Shown here: in pieces, positions 31,397 through 40,800 of the stretch
How the letters are laid out: each line of letters begins with the position of its first letter
How positions within the stretch are numbered: the first letter of the stretch is position 1
Assembly: GCA_938083005.1 (NCBI GenBank)
Contig: CALKCU010000036.1
Span: 1-56,810, forward strand
Length of the DNA stretch: 56,810 nt
Direction of reading: 5' to 3'
Origin: an uncultured Sulfolobales archaeon
Lineage (GTDB): Archaea; Thermoproteota; Thermoprotei_A; Sulfolobales; NBVN01
Translations under genes and position numbers: made by a program
The notes under the pieces: model-generated
Told to the model about the DNA's origin: nothing
Databases searched by the model: none
Seen by the model: only the letters and a program-made list of their open reading frames with translations

Positions 31397-32804
31397 AGAA
31401 GTTGTCCAGTCCTTTAGAGCTCCCGGTCCTCCTCCCCCTTGATGACTCGGGGCTCGGTCGGGCCGGCCGGGTCCCGAGAGCCGTCTCACCCCCCCGTCTC
31501 ACCCCTGCTCTCGCCAGCTCCCGCCTGAGATCGTCTACGAGCTTCACTATCGCGTCCCCGTTGTGCTCAGAGAGGTACCTGATCATGGACTCGCTCATGT
31601 TCAGCCCCAGCGCTAGCCTGGCTGCGTACTGGGGGTTGCTGTCAAATATGACCTTAAGCAGAGGCATGACGTCAGACTTCGCCGTCGAGGTAGAGCACTT
31701 CAGGTGAGACGCGATCAGTTTAGCCAGGTCCTCCCTCACCTGCCTGACCTCTCTGGTCCTCGCTATGAGCCTGAGGACCTCCGGGAAGGAGTACTTGACC
31801 CACTTGAACTTGTACTGGGTGTTCTTTATCGAGAGAGCTACTCCCGCGGTCATCATGTCGACGGCGTAGGTCAGGAGGTCCCAGCTACCGCTCTTGACTA
31901 TCCTAGAGAAGTATACGTCCGCCCTCGATAGAGCCTCGTAGGCCCTCCACAGGTCCTCGGGGTCCTGAGCCTGTCTGGGCAGGTTCTCGTGTATCCACTT
32001 GATCAGCTCGTCCGGGGAGAGGTCCGTCTGGTTCGAGGCTTCCCTGGCCTGCCAGGCGTACTTGGACATCAGTATCTTCCTGACTACTTCGAAGACGTTG
32101 AGGTCCCTGTCCCTAGACCTGAGGAGGGCCTCAGCGGCGGAGCGCGTGACCTTACCGAAGCCCTCTCCGACGGCCTCCAGGTCGTTGATGGCAGACCTAA
32201 GATCCCCCTCGGACCTCTCAGCGATGAAGTCTAGGGCCTCCTCATCGCACACGAGCTTCTCGCTCAAGCAGATGGAGTGGAGGACCTTCTTTACGGCGGT
32301 CTTGGTCAGCCTTCTGAACTCTATCATCAGGCAAGCGTCCCGCAGCTCCCTGAGCTTAGGATCCCAGGGGTCGTTGGCTATCAGCACGACGGGGTACGAC
32401 GAGCTCTTAATGAGGTCCAGTATAGCGTCGAGGGCTCCCAGGTCGGCCGTAGCCGATATGCCGTCCACCTCGTCCAGTACTATTATCTTCCCGCGAGCAC
32501 TCGTCAGGCTCCTCCCCCTAGCGGAGGTCTTGACTATCCTCTCAATGTCCGAGGACCTTCGGTAGTCGCTAGCGTTCATCTCGATAAGCTCCAGCCCTCG
32601 CTCGTTTGCCAGGGCCTCGACGAGGGAGTTCTTACCCGACCCGGGGGGTCCGTAGAGGAGGGACGCCCTCTTCTCTGGCTTGCCCCGAAACCAGGAGTCG
32701 ATCCACTCTATGAAGAGCTTCTTCGCCTCCTCTTGGTCTACCACCTCATCGACTCTCCTCGGTTTATACTTGACCACCCAGGGTACCTTCCTAGCGGAGG
32801 GCAT
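31386..32804 (-). CDS. rfcL: Replication factor C large subunit
   Basis: RFC-L joins four small subunits to load the PCNA clamp. The 472-residue length and N-terminus (WVVKYKPRRVDEVVDQEEA) are typical. Walker A reads YGPPGSGKNSLVEAL, with Asn in place of the Thr/Ser that normally coordinates Mg2+; Walker B is IVLDEVDGI. A helical collar region (about 240-430) and a basic C-terminal tail follow; no clear PIP box is seen at the end. It begins four bases after rfcS, so the two form one operon, the usual archaeal arrangement. Confidence 0.93.
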   Translation of the reverse strand: MPSARKVPWVVKYKPRRVDEVVDQEEAKKLFIEWIDSWFRGKPEKRASLLYGPPGSGKNSLVEALANERGLELIEMNASDYRRSSDIERIVKTSARGRSLTSARGKIIVLDEVDGISATADLGALDAILDLIKSSSYPVVLIANDPWDPKLRELRDACLMIEFRRLTKTAVKKVLHSICLSEKLVCDEEALDFIAERSEGDLRSAINDLEAVGEGFGKVTRSAAEALLRSRDRDLNVFEVVRKILMSKYAWQAREASNQTDLSPDELIKWIHENLPRQAQDPEDLWRAYEALSRADVYFSRIVKSGSWDLLTYAVDMMTAGVALSIKNTQYKFKWVKYSFPEVLRLIARTREVRQVREDLAKLIASHLKCSTSTAKSDVMPLLKVIFDSNPQYAARLALGLNMSESMIRYLSEHNGDAIVKLVDDLRRELARAGVRRGGETALGTRPARPSPESSRGRRTGSSKGLDNFSKK

Positions 32805-32808
32805 CCGT

Positions 32809-33828
32809 TCACCGCCTGGCCGGCTTGGGCGGCTGGGGCTGCTGCCTCAGGGGCTTGCCCAACAAGACCAGCTTGGCGAGGAGGGCGCTCAGCTGTATCT
32901 CGTCGTCCGCTCCCTCGACTAGCCTGTACTGCACTTCGCCCAAGTAATCGGCTATCTCCACCCTCAGCTCCTCGGAGATCGTCACCTCGGGGCTGAACAC
33001 CTCTCTGTGCAGCTGCCTTACTATGTCCACGCCGGACAGTCCGTAGGTAACCATGAGCTTCCTGAGCGTGTCCCTAGCTTTGAGGAAGTCTCCCTCGAAG
33101 AGGGCCGTCTTCAGCAGCGCCCTCACCTCAGCTGGCGTAGCCAGCCCCACGACCTTGTACACGTTGGACACGTTCACTTCGCCAAGGGCCGCCGCAGCCT
33201 GGAGCACGTTTATGGCCTTTCTCATGTCTCCTCCGGACACCTCGTATATGGACTCCAGCCCCCTGTCGTCGCAGGCGACCCTCTCCTGAGAGCATATCCA
33301 CTTCAGCCTGGTCACCACGTCTTCCTTCTTGAGGGACGCGAACCTGAAGACCGCGCACCTGGACTGGATGGGCTCTATTACCTTGCTGGGATAGTTTGCG
33401 ATGAGTATGAACCTCGTCACGTCCACGTACATCTCCATGAGCCTCCGCAGGGCCTGCTGAGCGTCCGCCGTCATGTTGTCCGCCTCGTCCAGTAGCACTA
33501 TCTTGAACGGAACGTTCGCCGGCAGCTTGCTCCTCGCGAACTCCTTCACCTTGGTCCTTATGACGTCTATGCCGCGCTCGTCCGACGCGTTCAGCTCCAG
33601 CATGTATAACCTGTAGTCCTCTCCGTAGAGGTCGTGCGCCAGCGCGTGCGCAGCGGTGGTCTTGCCGGTCCCCGGGGGTCCGGCGAAGAGAAGGTGGGGC
33701 ATGTTCCTCTCCTTGACGAACACCTGGAGCCTCCTAACGACGTCCTCCTGGTTCACCATGTCCTGGAGAGATCTAGGCCTGTACTTCTCGGCCCACAATA
33801 GCTCCGCCAGCGTGCTCCTGGAGCTCAT
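32809..33828 (-). CDS. rfcS: Replication factor C small subunit
   Basis: The 339-residue clamp-loader ATPase has LWAEKYRPRSLQDMVNQEDV at the N-terminus, Walker A AGPPGTGKTTAAHALA (about residue 50), Walker B LLDEADNMT, sensor 1 LIANYPSKVI and the arginine-finger SRC motif (QSRCAVFRF). A C-terminal collar domain follows. It is complete, with intact catalytic residues, unlike the Walker A change in rfcL. ATG 33828 is the start. Confidence 0.96.
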   Translation of the reverse strand: MSSRSTLAELLWAEKYRPRSLQDMVNQEDVVRRLQVFVKERNMPHLLFAGPPGTGKTTAAHALAHDLYGEDYRLYMLELNASDERGIDVIRTKVKEFARSKLPANVPFKIVLLDEADNMTADAQQALRRLMEMYVDVTRFILIANYPSKVIEPIQSRCAVFRFASLKKEDVVTRLKWICSQERVACDDRGLESIYEVSGGDMRKAINVLQAAAALGEVNVSNVYKVVGLATPAEVRALLKTALFEGDFLKARDTLRKLMVTYGLSGVDIVRQLHREVFSPEVTISEELRVEIADYLGEVQYRLVEGADDEIQLSALLAKLVLLGKPLRQQPQPPKPARR

Positions 33829-33909
33829 CGACGCACCGGAGTAGTCTAGGCTCTCAAGAAACTTAAATACGTTAAGCCCCCAAGGCCTTGCCGAAGCGGC
33901 TGATCCTCC

Positions 33910-34425
33910 TCAAAGCCCTCCGCATTTTACGATGAAGGTCATTAAGCCGTGGTAGGCCGTGTAGAACCTCACTAGATAGCTATGATCTTCAACCAGCTCC
34001 GGAGCCCCCTCAGTCTCCCACTCGCAAGCGACAACCTTACCACTAGGAGCCCAGTGCGGGAGCGAGGCGTTGGGCCCTATCACCACGTAGCCTCGGAACC
34101 CCGCCTCTATCTCTATACCCTCTCTACACACGTATTTTCCACCCCCAGCTACGATCTCGATCCTGAGTATAGTCTCGGACCTGGCCCCGATGTTATTAGC
34201 GTAAAGCACGAGCACTGGCACGCGGTCCAGCTTGCTATACATAACGTAGAGTCGCGGCCCGAGCTCGAAGTACTCTCTGGTCGAGGTGACCAGGCCGCGC
34301 ATGTACACTACCATCGCCGCTATCACGATTAGAGCCAGAGCGACCAACACCAGCTTTACAACGAGGGGGTAGATCCCGCGCCCAAGCTTCCGGGAGCGGA
34401 TCCCCCGGTCCACGCTACGCGACAC
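33910..34425 (-). CDS. Type IV prepilin-like membrane protein
   Basis: This 171-residue protein begins with a basic stretch and KLGRGIYPLVVKLVLVALAL, an archaeal class III signal-peptide pattern (R-G before a hydrophobic helix) recognised by prepilin peptidase. A beta-rich extracellular part with two cysteine positions (KYVCREG, VACEWE) and a final KCGG follow. It overlaps the tadC gene by 11 bases at the end of the tadA-tadC operon, so it is probably a pilus subunit or assembly component. Which pilus type is unknown. Confidence 0.6.
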   Translation of the reverse strand: MSRSVDRGIRSRKLGRGIYPLVVKLVLVALALIVIAAMVVYMRGLVTSTREYFELGPRLYVMYSKLDRVPVLVLYANNIGARSETILRIEIVAGGGKYVCREGIEIEAGFRGYVVIGPNASLPHWAPSGKVVACEWETEGAPELVEDHSYLVRFYTAYHGLMTFIVKCGGL

Positions 34426-36190
34426 CTATGGAGTAGATCGTGGCCAGAGTAACAGCGATGGTGATCAGCGTCATGATTATCACGTGTTTGAAGCCTGCGC
34501 ATACGGACTGCTCGGAGGTGACGCCGGCTATCAGACCCATAATCGCGGAGTTTATGTAGGAGCCGATAGCGAGGTGAGCTATGAGGGGCACGACGGCCTC
34601 CGGTCGCACCTCCCCCGCGAGGGACGCTAGCATCCACAATATCATAACCGGAGCCGAGGCCAGCATTATCGACCCGAAGTAGGGTAGGAGAACGTACGTC
34701 CTTAGCCTCCTCCTGAGCTCTACCTCGGACTCCGCGAGGACCATAGTGAACCTAGCCAGGGAGTCCATTATTTCTGGGGACCCTCCCCCGACGGTTATAG
34801 AGTCTACCAGAAACCTGAAGACTATGAGGGTGAACCACTCACGAATCCCCGCCAGAGCCCTCCTAACGGCTATGTCTACGGAGATCCCAGAGTACAGGGC
34901 AGCGGCTGCTTTCCTGACCACACTGGATAGGGTCCCGTAAGGTCTCGCCGAAAGGCTTACGATGCACCTCTCAGGGCTCAGACCGGTCTTGCGCACCTCG
35001 CTCAGGTCCCTCAGGAACGACGCGGTGCTCCTCACCAGCCCTCTGTGCCGCCTGGATATCCTGGAGTAAACTACGGCCGGTGGAGCGAACGCCGCTAGTG
35101 TGAAGGCCGTTAAACCCGCGAGCAGGGCTACGAGCTCCCTTCCGCTGACTACGCCGCCGGATAGCCTGGGGGATATGGCCAGAGCCACCATAGTCCCAAC
35201 TATGCCCCCCACCGGGAGAGAAACCGGTAAGACCAGCAGGGGCTCTCTCACACCTATGGGTGCTTTCGGTATCGTAACGTGTATGGATAGCAGGACAAGG
35301 GTGCCTACTGCTGGGACTACTACGAAGTTGTAGAGGGTCGGAAGAGCGGTGTCCGCTCCGAGCCCTATCGGGAGTGCCACCGGGACTGGACCCCCGGCGG
35401 CAAGCCCTACAGCTCCCATGGAGGCGAAGAGGACGAAGACTGTTAGGGACACTACCACGCCGAAGACTATGTAGGCCTCCATGTATGAGGCCAGCCTTGC
35501 GATGAGGGCTTTGATGTCGTTCATCCTGTTGTTGAGAGCTTCCTCGGTTCTTATCATCAGGTAGTGGAGGACGTCCCCTCCGGTCTTCAGAGTAGTGGTG
35601 TAGCCCAGTATGACGTCCCTGAACCTACTGTTCGGGTGGTCCATGGCCACTCTCTCCATCGCTGTAACGGGATCCTCGCCGAAGAACCTGTACCTCGCTA
35701 GAATCCTCTGGGCTTCAGCCCTCATGCCGGCGAAGAGTTTGAGGTTAGCTACCCTCTCCATCACTCTCTCGAGGCTAACCCCGCCCCTGAACATGGTCGC
35801 GGCGTAGACGAGGAAGAAGGGGAGCTCGTTCGCTACTGAGGAGCTCCTGGAAGAGGCCTTCAGGTACGGGTAGGCGAAGCCGAAAGCTAGAATGAGCAGG
35901 GGGACCACGACGGCCACCAGCACGAACAACGCTTTCAACACTACTGGCAAGCCGATGGTCAGAGCTGCGGTGAGCAGCGGAGCGCTCAGGACTGCGGCGG
36001 ACGTAGCGGTGTTCAGAAGCACCTTGGCCGAGTAGGTCACCGGGTGCGATGTTATGGCAGCCCGTCTGAAAACAGTCTCCAGCTGAAACGTCTGCGCTAC
36101 CCTCCTCGCCGCCCCCTCGAAGACCACGAGGGCCAGCGCTGTGTAGACCTCCGAGAGGCTGTAGCCAGGCCTACCTCTCCTCGAAGCCAA
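34415..36190 (-). CDS. TadC-like pilus assembly membrane protein (two T2SSF modules)
   Basis: This 591-residue protein has two type II secretion F-like modules. Each has a cytoplasmic helical domain (ELPFFLVYAATMFRGGVSLERVM at about 123; SFLRDLSEVRKTGLSPERCI at about 390) followed by paired membrane helices. It forms the platform around which the TadA ATPase polymerises pilins. TTG 36190 overlaps the tadA gene by 20 bases. The double-module size is typical of crenarchaeal pilus systems such as Aap and Ups. Confidence 0.88.
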   Translation of the reverse strand: MASRRGRPGYSLSEVYTALALVVFEGAARRVAQTFQLETVFRRAAITSHPVTYSAKVLLNTATSAAVLSAPLLTAALTIGLPVVLKALFVLVAVVVPLLILAFGFAYPYLKASSRSSSVANELPFFLVYAATMFRGGVSLERVMERVANLKLFAGMRAEAQRILARYRFFGEDPVTAMERVAMDHPNSRFRDVILGYTTTLKTGGDVLHYLMIRTEEALNNRMNDIKALIARLASYMEAYIVFGVVVSLTVFVLFASMGAVGLAAGGPVPVALPIGLGADTALPTLYNFVVVPAVGTLVLLSIHVTIPKAPIGVREPLLVLPVSLPVGGIVGTMVALAISPRLSGGVVSGRELVALLAGLTAFTLAAFAPPAVVYSRISRRHRGLVRSTASFLRDLSEVRKTGLSPERCIVSLSARPYGTLSSVVRKAAAALYSGISVDIAVRRALAGIREWFTLIVFRFLVDSITVGGGSPEIMDSLARFTMVLAESEVELRRRLRTYVLLPYFGSIMLASAPVMILWMLASLAGEVRPEAVVPLIAHLAIGSYINSAIMGLIAGVTSEQSVCAGFKHVIIMTLITIAVTLATIYSIGVA

Positions 36191-37793
36191 TCTCCTTGAG
36201 CACCTCCCCGGGTCTATAGTAGTAGTTGTAGACGTAGGAGGCTATCTCCCTATACGACCTCCTGCCAGTAGCGGCCAGGTATTCGAGGACGGCTTTCCTC
36301 TTCACGATATCGTCTACAAGCTCGCTTACGCTAACGCCCTTCATTTTAGCTATTCTCTCCACTATAAGGGACTTCCTGAGATCTACCCCGAACCTGTCCC
36401 TTAGGGGGTCCCACGACGCTACCTCCCTGTACTTCCCGTGGTCCTCTATCTCCCACACCGTCGTGATTCTCCTCGCCGGCCTGGGCCTCCCGAACTCGTC
36501 CAGCCTGGTCACTCTCTTTATCACCAAGGCCATGTTGACCAGGGGTATGTAGGACTCAGGTATGTTCATGGGTGGAGAGGTGAGCCTCTTGACGGCCGCG
36601 TCTATGTCCTCCGCATGGAGGGTGGTTATACCGCTGTGTCCCGTCGCTATTGCCTGGAAGAGCACGTAGGCCTCCTCGCCTCTGACCTCTCCAACTATTA
36701 TGACGTCGGGCCTATACCTAAGGGATACCTTGACTAGGTCATAGAGCTTTATCTCGGAGACCCCCGATACGAGGTACGAAGGTCTGCCCGTTAGCTGCAC
36801 CCAGTTCTCCTGGGGTAGCCTGAGCTCCGGAGTGTCCTCGATCGTCACGATCTTGTAGGTGGGCCTCAGGAGGTTCGCTAGAGCGTTCAGGGTCGAGGTC
36901 TTGCCAGAGCCCGTCACGCCCAGGACGAGAGTGGTCATCTTGTAGTCCATGGCTAGCCAGAAGTACGCCGCTATCTCGGATGATATGGTACCGTAGTTTA
37001 TGAGGTCCACTATCGTTATCGGGTCCTCCCTGAACTTCCTTATCGTGAAGGTCGAGCCCCTAGTGCTGACCTCCGTCTGAAACGTCGCCGCCACTCTGTG
37101 ACCACCGGGCAGTATGGCGTCCAAGACGGGGTATGCTACCGAGATGTGCTTACCAGCGAGGTGGGCCAGCTTGACTACGAACTCGTCCAGCTCCTGCGGA
37201 GTCCTGAAGACCACCGAGGTCGGTACGTACTCGTACCTCCTATGCCACACGTAGACAGGAACTCCCGGTCCGTTACAGGATATGTCCTCCACGTTGGGGT
37301 CCCTCATCAGGGGGTCTATGGGACCGTACCCGACGACGTCCCTCTCTATATAGTAACCTATCTTGCTCCAGGATAGACCGGGCGTTCTCCCAAGCTTGAG
37401 CTGGAAGAGCCTTATGGCCCTCTTGGCGAACCTGGCGATGTACTCCCTAACGTCCTCCACGGGGACCTTGGGCGGCTCCAGCTCCCACATTATGTAGTCC
37501 ACTATGCTCTTGTACACCGACTCCTCTTGGGGGGTTAAGCCAACCTCGTAGACTATGTAACTTATGGTGCCCGTCTTCAGGTCCTCCGCTATATAGGCAT
37601 AGGCCCAGGGCTCGTAGAGCGCGTAGCTCTCGAGGAGCCTGGAGTCTCCACGGATTATCGACAGCCTCAGCCTCTCCGGGCTCACGAGCGGTTTAACAGG
37701 CTCTACGTCCACTAGGGAGTCTGCGGCGTCTCTCGCACCACTCTCGCCCTTTGACGTCTTCCTTACCCCAAGCCTAGGGAGCTTCAGCTTCAC
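36171..37793 (-). CDS. TadA/VirB11-like secretion ATPase
   Basis: This 540-residue hexameric ATPase powers pilus assembly. The motifs are complete: Walker A LGVTGSGKTSTLNAL (about residue 290), Asp box TIEDTPELRLPQENW, Walker B PDVIIVGEVRGEEA and His box ATGHSGITTLHAED. An N-terminal domain of about 170 residues includes KIGYYIERDVVGYGPIDPLM, typical of the archaeal GspE/TadA clade. GTG 37793 starts the operon tadA-tadC-prepilin, reading away from the large surface-protein gene. Confidence 0.94.
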   Translation of the reverse strand: MKLKLPRLGVRKTSKGESGARDAADSLVDVEPVKPLVSPERLRLSIIRGDSRLLESYALYEPWAYAYIAEDLKTGTISYIVYEVGLTPQEESVYKSIVDYIMWELEPPKVPVEDVREYIARFAKRAIRLFQLKLGRTPGLSWSKIGYYIERDVVGYGPIDPLMRDPNVEDISCNGPGVPVYVWHRRYEYVPTSVVFRTPQELDEFVVKLAHLAGKHISVAYPVLDAILPGGHRVAATFQTEVSTRGSTFTIRKFREDPITIVDLINYGTISSEIAAYFWLAMDYKMTTLVLGVTGSGKTSTLNALANLLRPTYKIVTIEDTPELRLPQENWVQLTGRPSYLVSGVSEIKLYDLVKVSLRYRPDVIIVGEVRGEEAYVLFQAIATGHSGITTLHAEDIDAAVKRLTSPPMNIPESYIPLVNMALVIKRVTRLDEFGRPRPARRITTVWEIEDHGKYREVASWDPLRDRFGVDLRKSLIVERIAKMKGVSVSELVDDIVKRKAVLEYLAATGRRSYREIASYVYNYYYRPGEVLKEIGFEER

Positions 37794-37820
37794 TCAATAG
37801 AGCCCAGAACATCTGCCTAG

Positions 37821-37836
37821 AAATAATATAAACTCT
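37821..37836. promoter_or_regulatory. AT-rich element shared by divergent pilus and surface-protein genes
   Basis: The stretch aaataatataaac is the only AT-rich island in the 58-base gap between tadA (minus) and the surface-protein gene (plus). It gives a TATA-like element in both directions, about 26 bases before the expected start region on each side. Coordinated expression of the pilus operon and surface protein is likely. Confidence 0.5.
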
Positions 37837-37851
37837 TTCATCAATTTTGTA

Positions 37852-40800
37852 ATGCACGGTGTTAGTATGCGCTCGGAACTCTTGACGACCATGCTGATCT
37901 TACTGATAGTCGCGTCGCTAACCGCGTGGATAGATTCCTCCTCTGCCGGGACCGTCGATGTCCCGCACCCGCTCGTCTTAAAATACGAGTTTAACTTCAC
38001 TATAATTGATGTCCTGGTTTTGAACACCACTCACGTAGTCTTGGTGGTAAACTACGGGGATCACTCGGCCGTCGTAGTCGTCAGCCTGGAGGACCCCGTG
38101 GGGGGCCCCAGGGTCGTCCAGTCCTACCCCATGGCTGGCAGGGTGACGGCTACAGCCGTAGACGGCTACCCGTCTACGCGGTTCGCCGTGGGTAGCGATA
38201 GGGGTGAGGTGTATCTGTTCAGGATAGATGGGGGGAGGCTCTACGAGCTGCTGCACCTGGTTCAGGGCGCGGACTTCAGGGTCATCGCGCTCTTCATAGC
38301 TAGAGCAGCCGGTGGGTACAAGCTGATAGCTACGGTCAGTGAGGGGACCCCGACAAGTCCCTGCTTCAACTGCTACGTCTACGCGTTCGACGAGAACCTC
38401 CTAGGAGCCTTCATTGTATCCCCGCACGCCGTCGCGGCAGCGGCGGGCTACTACAAGCGGGTCTACCCGCAGATCGCGGTCCCAGCCAGGGTCTACACCC
38501 CCGGCGGCTACTACTACAGAGCGGATGCCGTGGCGCTTTTCTGGGCTCCCTACATAGACGCGGTTATCGCAGAGGTCGTCCTCTCTCAGCTCGTCAACGC
38601 CACCGCGTCGGAGCCGGCGGCGAGAGCGCTGATAGAGGTATCGCTCCTGGACCCGGTCGCTAAGGTCAGGAGAGTGTACGGCTGGAACGCCGACACTGGG
38701 GGGAGAGCCCTAATCCCGATACCCAGGGGCTACCTAGCTAACGTAACCGCGATCGGCTCCACTAGGAGATTCCTGTTGCGGGCGAACGTCAACACCTCGG
38801 CCATAGCCAGGAGGTTCAGAATAGAAGCGGTAATAGGCGAGAGGGCCTCCACGGAGCTCGCAGAGGAAGTCTACGGACCCCCGTTCTTCGCTAAGTACTA
38901 TATAGACGTCCTGGACGTCACCAACGCTCCGGCCAGCTACAGGGTGGTAAAGTCTCTCGAGAAGGAGTTCTACCCGACCGTCTCCCGCCCCCACTTCGTC
39001 GACTACAGAGGAGGCTACTTGCTCGCTATGATCAATAGAACCTCCCTGGAGGTCTACAACCTCGACTACGCGTTTAGCCCAAGGCCGTCGACTCCCGTAG
39101 CTCTAGAGTACCTGGGTGCGGCACCGGTATCCATAGTGGATGTGATAGCCCACTCCAAGGACGACCTCGTTGTAGGCCTCTCGGACGGTAGGGTAAAGCA
39201 CTACAGGTTTAACGCTTTCAGAGATAGGTACGAGTTCGCTCAGGGGATAGTGACCCTCGGCTCCTTGGTGAGGATACTACCGCTAACCGAGTACTCGTAC
39301 TTCACCTTCTCCACCAGGGGCGTGCAGGTGATCGTCTTGACCCCGTTCCAGTTGCCGATATTAAGGACGGGTACGCGAGCCGAGTTCTCGGTAGAGGGCC
39401 TCGTATCGGCCTCGTCACTGCCAGGGGCGGGGCTCATAGCCCTGGCGACTCCCTCGGAGCTCTACGCGGTCATCAACCTAGAGCCGGCCATAGCCAAGTC
39501 CATCCCGGTAGATCTCGATAGATACGTTGCTCCCTCGCTTATCGTCAGGGTGCTGCCGCCGTCAGCCCAGGAACGGATCAACGGGTCTAGGGTGACCCTT
39601 AGGTACGAGATAGGCGGTAGGATGAGAGAGGTAACGAAGACGCTCGTCGGAGATAGCGTAACATTTACGAACATAGTTCCGGGTCTCAGGTACTGGATAA
39701 CGGTAGTTCCGCCGAGGGACTACATCCTCGACTACACCGCGACCGTCGACTTCCCCTACTGCGAGGAGAGCTGCCGCAGCATCGTAATGCTAGCGGTGCT
39801 CGGCTACAGGGACTTCAACTTCAGGCTCGTCCTCCGGGACGAGTTCGGAGGCCCACCGCTCGGAAGGCTGAGGGTATTCGTGGGCGGCAGCGTCTACAGC
39901 TACGAGGCGCCTGAGGGCCTAAACGTCAGGCTGCTCTACGGCCAACACGAGATTCGTATAGAGTCCATCGACGGCTACTACCCGGTCCACACCGTTCAGG
40001 TGAAGGTCGAGACGGACGCCGTGCTAGCCCTAACTCTAAGGAGGTCGAGGTACGACCTGACCCTGCTGTTCATCGACGGGCTGACGAGGAGGGCCGCGGA
40101 TCCCAGACTCATCGTCTACATAAACGGCACGACATACTCTCCGGACCCGCACTCCACTCTCTCGGTGACAGTCCCGTCCGGTGCGACCAACATCACGGTG
40201 GTCCCCTCGGCGGAGGTAAGCCGCGTGTACCGCAGGCACTCGATGGTCGTAGTGGTTAACAGGAGCGCGGCCGTCGAGGTGCTCATCGAGAGGGAGGAGT
40301 ACAGTCTCACGGTATCAGCCATCGATGATCTGACGAACCTGGAAATCCCCGTTGAGGCCTCGGTGTATATCAACGGAACGGAGGCGTACAGAGGCCCTCT
40401 GCCCAAGAGCCTGAGCCTTCCGTACGCTTACTACTCCATCGAGGTGCGCCCGATCGGAGCGTACGCTGCTACCTTCTCAAGTGGTACGGCGGAACTCGCC
40501 CTGGACTCCAATAGAGCGGTGCCCGTACGGCTCTTCAGGAGGGTCTACGTTCTCGATATAGTTTTCAGGGACAGGTACTCGGAGAGGCCCGTAGTGCCGC
40601 TGAGGGTACTGCTAAACGGCACCCCCTACTCCACACTGATGGCGCCAAGGCTTTCGCTTCCCCTGAGGGCGGCGATCTACGTTATCAGAGTAGAGCCGAT
40701 CGAGGAGCACCGAGATAGCTACGCGCCCGTGGAGAGGGTCCTAAGCTTGAAGTCGGACTCCGAGCTGGTGGTCGAGCTCGAGAGGCGAAACTACACCCTG

